The notes under the pieces are model-generated. The model was given only the letters and a program-made list of their open reading frames with translations. It ran no database searches and was not told the DNA's origin. This document shows positions 55,414 through 63,971 of a stretch of DNA of 64,000 nt, piece after piece. Numbering within the stretch: the stretch's first letter is position 1; the number at the start of each line of letters is the position of its first letter. The stretch comes from Shewanella mesophila (GTDB taxonomy: Bacteria > Pseudomonadota > Gammaproteobacteria > Enterobacterales > Shewanellaceae). The stretch spans positions 1,798,001-1,862,000 of the forward strand of contig NZ_CP080421.1 in the NCBI RefSeq assembly GCF_019457515.1. The letters run 5' to 3'. The translations under genes were made by a program, and so were the position numbers.

Positions 55414-55770
55414 ATGGCAGAAGAAACAATTTTTAGTAAGATCATCAGACGTGAAATTCCAGCCGATATTTTATATCAAGATGAGTTAGTCACTGCATTT
55501 CGAGATATTGAGCCTAAAGCGCCTACTCATATTTTAATTATTCCTAACCATTTGATCCCAACAGTTAATGACGTTAAATCCTCTGATGAGAAGGCGCTTG
55601 GACGGATGATCACAGTCGCTGCCAAACTCGCTGATGAGGCGGGTATTGCAGAAGATGGCTACCGGCTAGTGATTAATTGTAATAAGCATGGCGGACAGGA
55701 AGTTTTTCATATTCATATGCATCTTTTGGGTGGCCAGTATATTGGCCCTCTAGTTTCTCCTCGTAAATGA
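55414..55770 (+). CDS. hinT: HIT-family nucleoside phosphoramidase HinT
   Basis: A 118-residue histidine-triad protein. N-terminal [19 protein letters not shown] and C-terminal catalytic motif [12 protein letters not shown] (His-x-His-x-His) match E. coli HinT in length and order. It hydrolyses nucleoside 5'-phosphoramidates and lysyl- or alanyl-AMP. GAGAGGA before the ATG. Thioesterase genes follow after 13 bases, so they may be cotranscribed. Confidence 0.93.
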   Translation: MAEETIFSKIIRREIPADILYQDELVTAFRDIEPKAPTHILIIPNHLIPTVNDVKSSDEKALGRMITVAAKLADEAGIAEDGYRLVINCNKHGGQEVFHIHMHLLGGQYIGPLVSPRK

Positions 55771-55783
55771 GTAATGGTTGAAG

Positions 55784-56281
55784 ATGAAAATCAATCCTGA
55801 ATTTTTTCCCCTAACAGATTTAGCTCGACGCTTTGTGGATCAGTTAGCTCAATGCCGCCGTTTAAAGCTCGGCGTGCTTGAAGCGAGTGAGCATCATGTG
55901 TTGATAGAGTTGCCCTATAGCACTGAATTAATTGGCTATCCTGATACTGGTGTCATACATGGCGGAGTGATCACCACCTTAATGGATACAGCCTGTGGCA
56001 GTGCTGTAGTCTGTAGTATTTTTGATAAGTATAAGTCGCTAGAGTTGTCGCCTACGTTGGATTTGCGGGTTGATTATATGAAACCAGCAGAGCCACATAA
56101 AAGCGTATTTGGATTTGCTGAGTGCTACAAATTGTCTTCTAGTGTCGCCTTTACCCGCGCTATTGCCTATCAAGAATCGATTGATGATCCTATAGCCCAT
56201 GCCGTAGGTTCATTTATGCGCATTAGTCCAGATCTGGTCGGAGAACCCTTTAGACGTGCTTTAATGGGAGAGAATGAATGA
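55784..56281 (+). CDS. PaaI-type hotdog thioesterase
   Basis: A 165-residue hotdog-fold protein. IHGGVITTLMDTACGSAV is the conserved hotdog helix with Asp; PTLDLRVDYMKPA follows. It should hydrolyse an acyl-CoA or aryl-CoA thioester. ATG at 55784 chosen; no good ribosome binding site, so read-through coupling from hinT is possible. It overlaps the next thioesterase gene by 4 bases (ATGA), which suggests they form a heteromeric pair or act in sequence. Confidence 0.87.
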   Translation: MKINPEFFPLTDLARRFVDQLAQCRRLKLGVLEASEHHVLIELPYSTELIGYPDTGVIHGGVITTLMDTACGSAVVCSIFDKYKSLELSPTLDLRVDYMKPAEPHKSVFGFAECYKLSSSVAFTRAIAYQESIDDPIAHAVGSFMRISPDLVGEPFRRALMGENE

Positions 56282-56736
56282 GCCAGATGCGACACACAGG
56301 CGAAATGAATGTTAAAGAAATAGTTAAGAAGGCGACCGAGCTCAATGATTTTAGTCATCTGCTTGAACACGTTCCCTATGCCAAGTTTATTGGCATGGAG
56401 GTGGTGCGTTTTGGTGATGAACTCGTATTCCAACTTCCGGCTAAAGATGAAAATATCGGAAATCCCACTCTGCCAGCCATTCATGGTGGTGTTATTGCTG
56501 GTTTTATGGAAATGTCAGCAATTGTCCAGCTGATGGTATTTATGCAAACGACTAAAGTGCCTAAAATTGTCGACTTTTCTATCGATTATTTGAGGGCGGG
56601 ATACCACAGAGACAGTTTTGCTGAGTGTAAGATCACCCGTCAAGGGAGACGCGTAGCGAACGTTAATATCAATTGTTGGCAGACGAACCGTAAGGCGTTA
56701 ATAGCAACGGCTAGGGCTCACTTCTTGATTGATTAG
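56278..56736 (+). CDS. Second PaaI-type hotdog thioesterase
   Basis: A 152-residue protein of the same family as its upstream neighbour. Hotdog helix LPAIHGGVIAGFMEMSAIVQLM, then VDFSIDYLRAGYHRDSFAE. In this copy the Asp of the usual G-G-x-x-x-x-x-x-D position is replaced by Glu (FMEMSA), as found in some members. The start overlaps the previous stop (ATGA). Substrate unknown. Confidence 0.86.
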   Translation: MSQMRHTGEMNVKEIVKKATELNDFSHLLEHVPYAKFIGMEVVRFGDELVFQLPAKDENIGNPTLPAIHGGVIAGFMEMSAIVQLMVFMQTTKVPKIVDFSIDYLRAGYHRDSFAECKITRQGRRVANVNINCWQTNRKALIATARAHFLID

Positions 56737-56816
56737 GTGATTGACTCGCTGAGCGCAGATAATCTCAACTTAGATTTTTTACACTGGCCAGTGTATTTGG
56801 ATGAATTGGAGACTTC

Positions 56817-57212
56817 ATGAATATGAAAAAGATATTTTTGCTCGCCGTGATCATTTATGGTGTCGCGGGGTGTGCCCCCCATACCGCAGGACTCATGGCC
56901 AGTTCGACGGGTGAGCAGCGAGTCGATAATAGTGCTTTTAATAGCGAAGTTTCTGTTCAGCAAGTGATGACTCGACTTAATGGCGATCTGTTAACCGCTG
57001 CGGGCACCATTAGTAGTAAAGTCGCCACAGATCTGCGTTTGCAGTACAAATTTACTTGGTATGATCTAAATGGCTTAACAATCGAAGATGAAGGCGTTAG
57101 CTGGAAATCATTAAAGCTGCATGGTAAACAACAGATGCAAGTTAGTGCGGTTGCGCCAAACATCACTGCCGTGCGTTGCGAACTGTATGTGCGTAAAGCC
57201 TTCTCTAATTAG
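56817..57212 (+). CDS. ycfL: YcfL-like lipoprotein (DUF1425)
   Basis: A 131-residue lipoprotein: signal ending VAGC with Cys about residue 19. The mature part has the DUF1425/YcfL pattern (LQYKFTWYDLNGLTIEDEGVSWKSL, APNITAVRCELYVR). YcfL family function is unknown; neighbours in E. coli include lipoprotein LpoB. GGAG lies 6 bases before the ATG. Own terminator. Confidence 0.85.
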   Translation: MNMKKIFLLAVIIYGVAGCAPHTAGLMASSTGEQRVDNSAFNSEVSVQQVMTRLNGDLLTAAGTISSKVATDLRLQYKFTWYDLNGLTIEDEGVSWKSLKLHGKQQMQVSAVAPNITAVRCELYVRKAFSN

Positions 57213-57230
57213 GTCATTTCTAGATTAAGG

Positions 57231-57254
57231 TGCCAGCTCTGCTGGCATTTTTTT
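57231..57254 (+). terminator. Terminator of ycfL
   Basis: Perfect 7-bp stem (57231-57237 with 57241-57247), 3-base loop, then seven T residues. Confidence 0.9.
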
Positions 57255-57307
57255 GCGATATAAGTCATTTTCTTCATTAAATGTGTCAACAATTTGTACG
57301 ACTTATG

Positions 57308-57313
57308 TATAAT
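57308..57313 (+). promoter_or_regulatory. Possible -10 box of the thiamine operon
   Basis: TATAAT, a perfect -10, lies about 10 bases before the riboswitch. No good -35 is present at 16-18 bases upstream. Confidence 0.4.
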
Positions 57314-57321
57314 CGGCCTTG

Positions 57322-57428
57322 CCAAGGGGTGTTAGCGGCGACTTATTTTTAAGTATCCGACTCACTGAGATGTCTATAGACAAACCCTTAGAACCTGATC
57401 CGGCTAATACCGGCGTAGGAATGGGCCA
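57322..57428 (+). ncRNA. TPP riboswitch (THI element)
   Basis: The conserved pieces occur in order: GGGGTG (57326-57331), a variable arm, CTGAGA at 57364-57369, ACCCTTAGAACCTGATC ending at 57400, the CCGGCTAATACCGG stem-loop and CGTAGGAA. It binds thiamin diphosphate and represses the downstream genes. It lies 80 bases before the TonB receptor start. Confidence 0.95.
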
Positions 57429-57480
57429 CATTAGTTGATTACTACAATTTGATTGTGCTTTCTTTCTCGCTTTTTTAAGT

Positions 57481-57510
57481 GCCGGATCTCAAAAACTTAT
57501 TTGAGGTCCT
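57481..57510 (+). promoter_or_regulatory. Expression platform: RBS-sequestering hairpin
   Basis: Arms 57484-57493 and 57500-57509 form a 10-bp hairpin (one G-U) with a 6-base loop. The right arm contains GAGG (57503-57506), the ribosome binding site of the ATG at 57511. The left segment GCCGGATC (57481-57488) is exactly complementary to GATCCGGC (57397-57404) in the riboswitch, so the two pairings exclude each other. Confidence 0.85.
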
Positions 57511-59652
57511 ATGTTTACAATAAAATCAATATCTCCAGTCGCAATTGCCGTCTGTGCAGTCTTAAATCCGACCAGCTTACTTGCTAATGACAACCCCGTA
57601 ACGAATGATGAAATGGAAGTCATTGTTGTGACATCTGATTTTCGTCAATCCACCTTAGAAAAAATGCCTTCGAGTATTACCGTCATCGATCAACAACAGA
57701 TTGAAGATGAAGGTGCGCAACATTTCGAAGATGTGCTCAACTCTATCGCCAATTTTAACTGGTCTGGTGGAAGTTCAAGGGCGAAGTATTTCCAAATTCG
57801 TGGTGTGGGCGAACAGGAGGAGTATCAGGGCGCGCCAAACTCTTCTGTTGGTTATATCATCGACGATATCGATATGTCTGGTATTGGCATGATATCGAGT
57901 ATGTATGATCTGCAGCAGGTTGAGGTGCTGCGTGGACCACAAGGGACCAGATACGGTGCTAATGCACTAGCAGGTTTGATCTATCTAAAGAGTAACGATC
58001 CTACGGCGATATTTGAGCACGGCGCTGAGGTGTCTTTAGGCGATGATCAATTGCGTACCCTAAGTGGATTCAGCTCTGGACCACTGACAGACTCTGGAAA
58101 ATTGTTATACCGCGTCTCGTTGCAGCAACATGAGCAAAATGGTTATCGCGATAATCTTTATCTTGGACGTGATGATACCAATGGCCGCGATGAGTTTACT
58201 GGTCGTGTAAAATTACGTTGGTATGCAACCGATGATCTCGCTATCGATTTTAACTTAATGCATGCCGATTTCGATAACGGTTACGATGCATGGACGTTAG
58301 ATAATAACGGCTTTAATACTCTTACCGATGCACCGGGTGTCGATAAGCAACGTACCACTGGTAGTTCTCTCAAATTTACCTATTCTGGCGCAGAGCAGTT
58401 TGAACTAGTGTCATTGACCTCTATGGCACAAACCGATACCCATCATGGTTATGACGGTGACTGGGCCAATCCTGAATATTGGCAAGCCAAAACTTGTTAC
58501 GGTGCACCATGCGAATATGATTACACTTGGGACAAGATCGGAGATAGGCAAACGGTATCACAAGAGTTTCGTTTGAGCTCTACCGACGCAGGGCGGATTT
58601 TTAACGGTAGTACCGATTGGTTAGTGGGGCTTTATGGAATGCGGCTTGATGAAGATAATCATACTGCTGAGTTTTATAACGGTTGGGTAGATGAATTGCT
58701 TGCCGATTATAGCGCAACGAATATGGCAATATTTGGCCAATTAGACAGTGATTTAGGCAATGATTATGCCTTGTCGTTTGGTTTACGTGTCGAACGCAGA
58801 CAAAGCGAATATCAAGATAGTGCAGGCGATAATTTTGAACCTTCAGAAACCATGTGGGGGGGACATATCGCCTTAAGTAAAGCGCTAAGTGAAGATCACG
58901 AGAGTTACTTCCGTGTCGCCAGAGGTTATAAGGCTGGGGGCTTTAATATGTCACTGCCGACTGAACTGAGTGACAGAAAGGAGTTCCAGACGGAAACCCT
59001 TTATAACTATGAGCTAGGCCTTAAGTCTTCATGGTTAGCGGGTGATGTGGCGACTAATTTCTCTCTGTTCTACATGGATAGACGCGATCAGCAGGTGTCA
59101 GCTTCTCAGCAAAACCCGTTAGAGCCTCAAAAATTTATTCTCTATATTGAAAATGCGGGTAGCTCTCATAACTACGGGGCTGAACTCGATGCTAATTGGT
59201 ATGCCACAGATAATTTGAAATTGTATGCAACATTCGGTTGGTTAGAAACCGCCTATGGTGATTATCAATATCAGGATAAATATGGTGGTTTGGTCGATTT
59301 AAGTGGCAGAGAACTGGCCCATTCACCTAATTTTACTTATAGTGCTGGGGCCACTTATCGCAGTGATAATGGCTGGTTCGCCAACTTAACCACCAGTGGA
59401 AAAAGTGATTTCTATTACTCCGATAGCAACGAGTCAAAATCTGATCCTTATACGATTTTTAACGCCAGAATAGGGTATGAGACCGATATCTGGTCAGCCT
59501 ATCTGTGGGGACGCAATCTGTTTGATGAAAACTATGGTGTACGAGGTTTCTACTTTGGTAATGAGCCCGACATTGATTGGGCGGATAAGCAATACATTCG
59601 CTATGGCGATCCGCGTCAGCTAGGCTTAACTGTTAACGTTAAGTTTATGTAG
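57511..59652 (+). CDS. TonB-dependent outer-membrane receptor, thiamine uptake
   Basis: A 713-residue receptor. Signal peptide to about residue 25 (TSLLA), TonB box-like EVIVVTSDFR, plug with YQGAPNSSVGYIIDDIDMSG and VEVLRGPQGTRYGANALAGLIYLKS, then a barrel ending in TVNVKFM. The only evidence for the substrate is regulation: a TPP riboswitch upstream and a thiamine gene set downstream. Such receptors (omr1-like) occur in Shewanella and relatives. Thiamine or a precursor is the likely cargo. Confidence 0.93.
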   Translation: MFTIKSISPVAIAVCAVLNPTSLLANDNPVTNDEMEVIVVTSDFRQSTLEKMPSSITVIDQQQIEDEGAQHFEDVLNSIANFNWSGGSSRAKYFQIRGVGEQEEYQGAPNSSVGYIIDDIDMSGIGMISSMYDLQQVEVLRGPQGTRYGANALAGLIYLKSNDPTAIFEHGAEVSLGDDQLRTLSGFSSGPLTDSGKLLYRVSLQQHEQNGYRDNLYLGRDDTNGRDEFTGRVKLRWYATDDLAIDFNLMHADFDNGYDAWTLDNNGFNTLTDAPGVDKQRTTGSSLKFTYSGAEQFELVSLTSMAQTDTHHGYDGDWANPEYWQAKTCYGAPCEYDYTWDKIGDRQTVSQEFRLSSTDAGRIFNGSTDWLVGLYGMRLDEDNHTAEFYNGWVDELLADYSATNMAIFGQLDSDLGNDYALSFGLRVERRQSEYQDSAGDNFEPSETMWGGHIALSKALSEDHESYFRVARGYKAGGFNMSLPTELSDRKEFQTETLYNYELGLKSSWLAGDVATNFSLFYMDRRDQQVSASQQNPLEPQKFILYIENAGSSHNYGAELDANWYATDNLKLYATFGWLETAYGDYQYQDKYGGLVDLSGRELAHSPNFTYSAGATYRSDNGWFANLTTSGKSDFYYSDSNESKSDPYTIFNARIGYETDIWSAYLWGRNLFDENYGVRGFYFGNEPDIDWADKQYIRYGDPRQLGLTVNVKFM

Positions 59653-59747
59653 CTATCCATGTTGTTAGGGCGCTCGATTACTCCAGCGTCCTAATCACCC
59701 CAATTTATAAGTATTTATTGAAATTAATAGTAATGGAATTAAGCACG

Positions 59748-60008
59748 ATGAAATTGACTGCCGAAATTAGTATGTATCCATTTAAAGAAAACTACATCGA
59801 GCCAATTCAGTGGTTTATCGACCGAGTTGACAGTTACAGCAACATTGAGCGGAAAACGAACGCTATGGCAACGCAGATCTGTGGTAACTACGGCGATGTG
59901 ATGACTATGCTAGCGGTTGAGATGCAAGCCGCTCATCAAAAGTGGGGCAAGGCTGTTTTTGTGGTGAAGTTTATTGGTGGGGAGTTAGATCTCTCTCACA
60001 CGCAGTAG
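59748..60008 (+). CDS. YkoF-like thiamine/HMP-binding domain protein
   Basis: An 86-residue protein starting at the ATG at 59748; in-frame ATGs at 59718 and 59733 are not supported by the family start. Pattern LTAEISMYPFKENYIEPIQWFIDRV and CGNYGDVMTMLAVEM fits the small thiamine-binding YkoF/MTH1187-type ferredoxin-like fold. No signal peptide, so it acts in the cytosol. Lying between the TonB receptor and pnuT, it may bind imported thiamine or HMP. Binding is inferred from family and operon. Confidence 0.78.
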   Translation: MKLTAEISMYPFKENYIEPIQWFIDRVDSYSNIERKTNAMATQICGNYGDVMTMLAVEMQAAHQKWGKAVFVVKFIGGELDLSHTQ

Positions 60009-60049
60009 ATTCACCATGATGTTGACCTATTTTATGGTAGAAATTTAAT

Positions 60050-60706
60050 ATGACGGATTTTTGGTTAGCGCTATCTGCTACGCTGTCAGGCGCCTTTGTT
60101 GAGGCGAATGGCTTAACCGCCTGGGAAGCCGTGGCAGTTATTCTCGCCATCGCTTATCTCTGGTTAGCGATGCGCGGCAGTGTCTGGTGTTGGGCAGCTG
60201 CACTTTTCAGTACAGCGATTTATACCATGCTGTTCTGGGAAGTCTCTCTGTTGATGGAGTCGGTATTAAACGTCTACTACATGCTGATGGCTGTCTATGG
60301 CTATTGGCTGTGGACTCGGGGAGGAGGCGATGACAATGGTGTTGAGGTCGTTAGTTGGTCGCTGCCTCGACATTGCGTGCTGATAGGTGTCACGGCGGCG
60401 ATATCCGCCATCGTTGGACATCTAATGGCAACCTATACTACGGCGTCTTATCCTTACCTTGATGCCGCTACCAGCTGCTTTGCTGTAGTGACAACCTATT
60501 TAGTGGCGAAAAAGGTACTTGAGAATTGGCTATACTGGGTTGTCATCGACTTTGTTTCTATCTATTTGTACCTCAATAAGGGGTTAATGCTAACCTCGAT
60601 GCTGTTTATTTTATATGTGGGTATGGCGATTGGTGGTTACTTCTTATGGCGTACCAGCATGCGGACACAAAGTGATCGAGAGTCAGGTGATTATTCTTAT
60701 GAATAA
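60050..60706 (+). CDS. pnuT: PnuT, PnuC-family thiamine transporter
   Basis: A 218-residue inner-membrane protein with about seven hydrophobic segments. The PnuC-family pattern is seen: WEAVAVILAIAYLWLAMRGSVWCWAAAL, SVLNVYYMLMAVYGYWLW and YLVAKKVLENWLYWVVIDFVSIYLY. PnuC takes nicotinamide riboside, but TPP-regulated homologues (PnuT) carry thiamine by facilitated diffusion and need a kinase to trap it. The next gene encodes such a kinase candidate. Confidence 0.92.
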   Translation: MTDFWLALSATLSGAFVEANGLTAWEAVAVILAIAYLWLAMRGSVWCWAAALFSTAIYTMLFWEVSLLMESVLNVYYMLMAVYGYWLWTRGGGDDNGVEVVSWSLPRHCVLIGVTAAISAIVGHLMATYTTASYPYLDAATSCFAVVTTYLVAKKVLENWLYWVVIDFVSIYLYLNKGLMLTSMLFILYVGMAIGGYFLWRTSMRTQSDRESGDYSYE

Positions 60707-60717
60707 GCCAGTTCACT

Positions 60718-61755
60718 ATGATTAAAGCGTTACATTCGTATAAGGCATTGAGGCTTCCGGCAGATATTATCGCCGAACTAGAGTGCCATGGATGCATGCT
60801 TACTGATGATACTCATGTGTCGATGCTTTCTCGCGGTTTGAGTAATCAAAACTATCTTATCAGATCAGAAGATCGGCAATATGCTCTGCGGATTAATAGC
60901 GATGCCAGCAGTGCTATTTGCCATCGCCAGAGCGAGGTCGCGAACTGGCGTTTGGCACAAGATGCCATGCTGGCCCCACAGCTACATTATGTGTCAGCCG
61001 ACTACAAATATTACTTAAGTGATTTTATTCAAATAGATAGTGATTGGAGTCAGCTGATGACAGCCAATTCTGCTCATCCTTTGATTGACTGTTTTGAGCC
61101 GTGGCCTCAAGCGGAAAGGTTACTCTTATCATTATTAAACGGGTTGAGTCGCTTGCCGCCACCAACTAATGCCGTTTCGGTGACCGAGCAGTGGACTGAA
61201 TATTTAGATACGCTGACCGATTTTTCGACTCGTCATCAGTTAACTTCGCCTAGGCTAGTGCAATGGTTTGGGCGTTATCAACAATTGATTAGCCGTAAGG
61301 CACAAGTAACCAGTGTGCTCACGCAACTGGATGCTTGCATGATTTTACCCCAGTTTAGTCATCGGGATCTTAATCCACACAATCTGCTATTAAAAAATAA
61401 TCAAGTTTGGTGTATTGATTTCGAGTACGCCTGTTCATCGCATCCTTTAGTCGATCTCGCCAGTGTTTTAGCGACGCATCGATTATCAACCTCCCAGCGG
61501 CACTGGTTGATCTCAAATTACCTTAATAGTCATCCGCATCTAACGTCTGACGCCTTAAGCGCAGTACCTGCCGCTATCGAGTTGTACTGGTATTTTGGTT
61601 GCTGTTGGGCACTGCGGATGACTAGTCATATACTCGACTCAAATCATAGTAAAACAAGTGAGTCGACCACAGGACAAGCGAGTTCAAACCCTCATACATT
61701 TGACAACTATATTGTTTGTTTTGATGATTTCTTATCCCTATTACCAGAAAGCTAA
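60718..61755 (+). CDS. Thiamine kinase-like phosphotransferase
   Basis: A 345-residue APH/choline-kinase-fold enzyme. The catalytic loop is FSHRDLNPHNLLLKN and the metal-binding segment CIDFEYACSSHPLVDLAS. It probably phosphorylates thiamine to trap it in the cell after PnuT, as ThiK or related kinases do. It is 11 bases after pnuT in the TPP-controlled operon. Residues ~315-330 are a Ser/Thr/His-rich spacer. Confidence 0.85.
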   Translation: MIKALHSYKALRLPADIIAELECHGCMLTDDTHVSMLSRGLSNQNYLIRSEDRQYALRINSDASSAICHRQSEVANWRLAQDAMLAPQLHYVSADYKYYLSDFIQIDSDWSQLMTANSAHPLIDCFEPWPQAERLLLSLLNGLSRLPPPTNAVSVTEQWTEYLDTLTDFSTRHQLTSPRLVQWFGRYQQLISRKAQVTSVLTQLDACMILPQFSHRDLNPHNLLLKNNQVWCIDFEYACSSHPLVDLASVLATHRLSTSQRHWLISNYLNSHPHLTSDALSAVPAAIELYWYFGCCWALRMTSHILDSNHSKTSESTTGQASSNPHTFDNYIVCFDDFLSLLPES

Positions 61756-61861
61756 CTTTTAATTCACCTAACTACCGGCGCACCGATTTATAAACTAGCG
61801 AATGAAATAAAATAATCTGATGCATGGTCTATTCTCTCAATGATGATATTGAGGAACTCTC

Positions 61862-62455
61862 ATGCAACTTATTCAAGTATATAAATCGTTTTTAAATGGA
61901 ATTAAGCATACCGATGGGGTGCTCGCATTAGGCTTACGTCTATATTTAGCACCAGTATTAATGCAAGCTGGATATAATAAATTGTCTCACTTTAGTGATA
62001 CGGCGGCATGGTTTGGTAACGCCGAGTGGGGATTGGGGTTACCACTGCCTGAGCTTATGGTCTCTCTAGCCGCAGGCTCAGAGTTCTTTGGCGCAATACT
62101 ATTGGTGTTAGGGTTAGGAACTCGATTAATCTCGATTCCTTTGATGTTTACCATGTTGGTCGCCGCTTTTGCGGTGCATTGGGGTAATGGTTGGCTGGCT
62201 ATTGCCGATCCCAGCTCTTGGTTAGCCAATGAACAAGTACTTGCCTCTGCTGATAAGTTACAAGCGGCAAAGTCACTACTACAAGAGTATGGCAATTATG
62301 ATTGGTTAACATCCTCGGGTAATTTAGTGGTGCTCAATAATGGTGTCGAGTTTGCCATTACCTACTTACTTATGTTGTTTGCGCTAGTTATTATTGGTGG
62401 TGGGCGTTATACCAGTGTTGATTATTACATCGCAAAGCATAATCAATTGCTATAG
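61862..62455 (+). CDS. DoxX-family membrane protein
   Basis: A 197-residue inner-membrane protein with about four membrane helices. LALGLRLYLAPVLMQAGYNKLSHFSDT and LAAGSEFFGAILLVLGLGTRL carry the DoxX pattern; a polar insert (residues ~115-150) precedes the last helix LLMLFALVIIGGG. DoxX-type proteins are tied to redox or quinone functions, no defined reaction. GAGGA precedes the ATG. Own terminator. Confidence 0.88.
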   Translation: MQLIQVYKSFLNGIKHTDGVLALGLRLYLAPVLMQAGYNKLSHFSDTAAWFGNAEWGLGLPLPELMVSLAAGSEFFGAILLVLGLGTRLISIPLMFTMLVAAFAVHWGNGWLAIADPSSWLANEQVLASADKLQAAKSLLQEYGNYDWLTSSGNLVVLNNGVEFAITYLLMLFALVIIGGGRYTSVDYYIAKHNQLL

Positions 62456-62470
62456 CAACTTGCTGGGTGT

Positions 62471-62497
62471 AAATCCCACTAAATTAGTGGGATTTTA
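62471..62497 (+). terminator. Terminator of doxX gene
   Basis: Perfect 11-bp stem (62471-62481 with 62485-62495), 3-base loop, ending in TTTT, 15 bases past the stop. Confidence 0.82.
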
Positions 62498-62546
62498 TAA
62501 GTCAATTTGCTAATCTCTGAGCATAATTTCTCTGTTGGATTAACTC

Positions 62547-63095
62547 GTGGATGCCATTGAACTGCTTTTAACTCGCCAATCTTCACCAAGATTGGTTGCT
62601 CCAGCCCCAGATGAATCTCAACTCACCACAATTTTAAATGCCGCCGTTAGAGTGCCTGATCACGGCGGGCTTAATCCGTGGGAGTTCATTGTTGCCAGCG
62701 GCGATGGGCTTGATAAGTTATCTCAGTTGTTCGTAAAGGCGACCGCAGCCGATGGCGGGGATGAGGCCACCTTAGCCAAAGTGGCTAATATGCCGCGAAG
62801 AGCACCTATGGTTGTTACCGTTGTCGCGAAAGTCGTCGAGCATCCCAAAGTACCGGAGATTGAGCAGCATCTGGCCGTTGGGTGTGCCTGTATGGCAATG
62901 CAACAAGCTTCGTTTGCGTTAGGTTTAGGTGGAATTTGGCGAACTGGAAGCTTGGCATTTAATGCTCAATTACATCAAGATCTGGGCTTGGGAGCTAATG
63001 ATCAGATCATCGGTTTCTTGTACTTAGGTACGCCAGCAGTTAAGGCGCCAATAAAACCTACAAAACCAGCTGAAAACTTTGTTCGTTATTTGTGA
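62547..63095 (+). CDS. YdjA-type nitroreductase
   Basis: A 182-residue FMN nitroreductase-fold protein. ELLLTRQSSPRL at the start, AAVRVPDHGGLNPWEFIV (flavin-contact), then GCACMAMQQASFALGLGGIWRTG and GFLYLGTP. This small form matches E. coli YdjA (183 residues), whose in vivo substrate is unknown. The start is GTG at 62547 with GGA 7 bases upstream; it fits the length of the family. Confidence 0.9.
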   Translation: MDAIELLLTRQSSPRLVAPAPDESQLTTILNAAVRVPDHGGLNPWEFIVASGDGLDKLSQLFVKATAADGGDEATLAKVANMPRRAPMVVTVVAKVVEHPKVPEIEQHLAVGCACMAMQQASFALGLGGIWRTGSLAFNAQLHQDLGLGANDQIIGFLYLGTPAVKAPIKPTKPAENFVRYL

Positions 63096-63205
63096 ACTAA
63101 GGGTAATAGACTTTAGTCGGGTTTACTCTTTTTATAAATCTGTCACAGTAGCCATGAGCCTGCATTAACCTATGCATAGCTTTTCACCCTAAGTGATTTT
63201 GTTGT

Positions 63206-63233
63206 TGCCCGCCGTTTGAGCGGGCATTTTTTT
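63206..63233 (+). terminator. Rho-independent terminator
   Basis: Perfect 7-bp GC-rich stem (63206-63212 with 63220-63226) followed by seven T residues, about 110 bases after the nitroreductase gene. The rest of 63096-63458 shows no gene. Confidence 0.87.
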
Positions 63234-63458
63234 GCTTGTCTGTTGGGCCTGTTGATCTTTTTCGGGTCGAAGTTTGTGTGAGAAAAAGCGTTTTAATCGA
63301 GGCGAGTGGATCCCAGCCTAATGATCTAAGCAAAATTCACTTTACAGGCTGAATGCTTACCTCACCATGATTGCATTGTTATTGTTACCACTTCCTATGA
63401 AGCCGCGTTCGCAGTATAGTCGAATGCTAATTGTGTCAAAGGCTTATAGGAGAATGAA

Positions 63459-63971
63459 ATGCTTATCGCGGAAACACCCCGTTTAATACTGCGAAGAATG
63501 ACCTTGTCCGATGCGCCATTTATGCTGGAATTATTAAATTCGGATGATTTTATACGTCATATAGGTGATAGGGGCGTGCGAACCATTCCTCAAGCCGAGA
63601 ACTACCTCATCGAAGGCCCAATGCACAGTTATCTTGAGCATGGGTACGGCATGTACATTGTGGCGCTAAAATCAACGGGCGAAGCTGTGGGGGTTGCTGG
63701 TTTGGTGAAACGCCCCGAGCTGACCGAAACCGATTTAGGCTATGCATTATTGCCTAGGTTTTATCATAAAGGATACGCAATTGAAGCGGCGCAGGCCGTA
63801 TTAAGACACAGCGATGGATTGGGGGTGGATCCGGTTGTTGCCATCGTCAATCCTGACAATAAGGCGTCGATTAATCTATTAGAAAAACTGGGTTTTTGTT
63901 TCCTGCAATCAATATCTTGGCAAGATGAACAACAAGTATTAATGTTTAAACGAGAGCTTGAAGTTACCTAG
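63459..63971 (+). CDS. GNAT acetyltransferase, RimJ/RimL-like
   Basis: A 170-residue N-acetyltransferase. Typical RimL-family start TPRLILRRMTLSDAPFML, then VGVAGLVKRPEL with TDLGYALLPRFYHKGYAIEAAQAVL (acetyl-CoA loop) and NPDNKASINLLEKLGF. Substrate (protein N terminus, amine or antibiotic) is not readable. ATG 7 bases after AGGAGA. Lies at the window end and is complete. Confidence 0.9.
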   Translation: MLIAETPRLILRRMTLSDAPFMLELLNSDDFIRHIGDRGVRTIPQAENYLIEGPMHSYLEHGYGMYIVALKSTGEAVGVAGLVKRPELTETDLGYALLPRFYHKGYAIEAAQAVLRHSDGLGVDPVVAIVNPDNKASINLLEKLGFCFLQSISWQDEQQVLMFKRELEVT

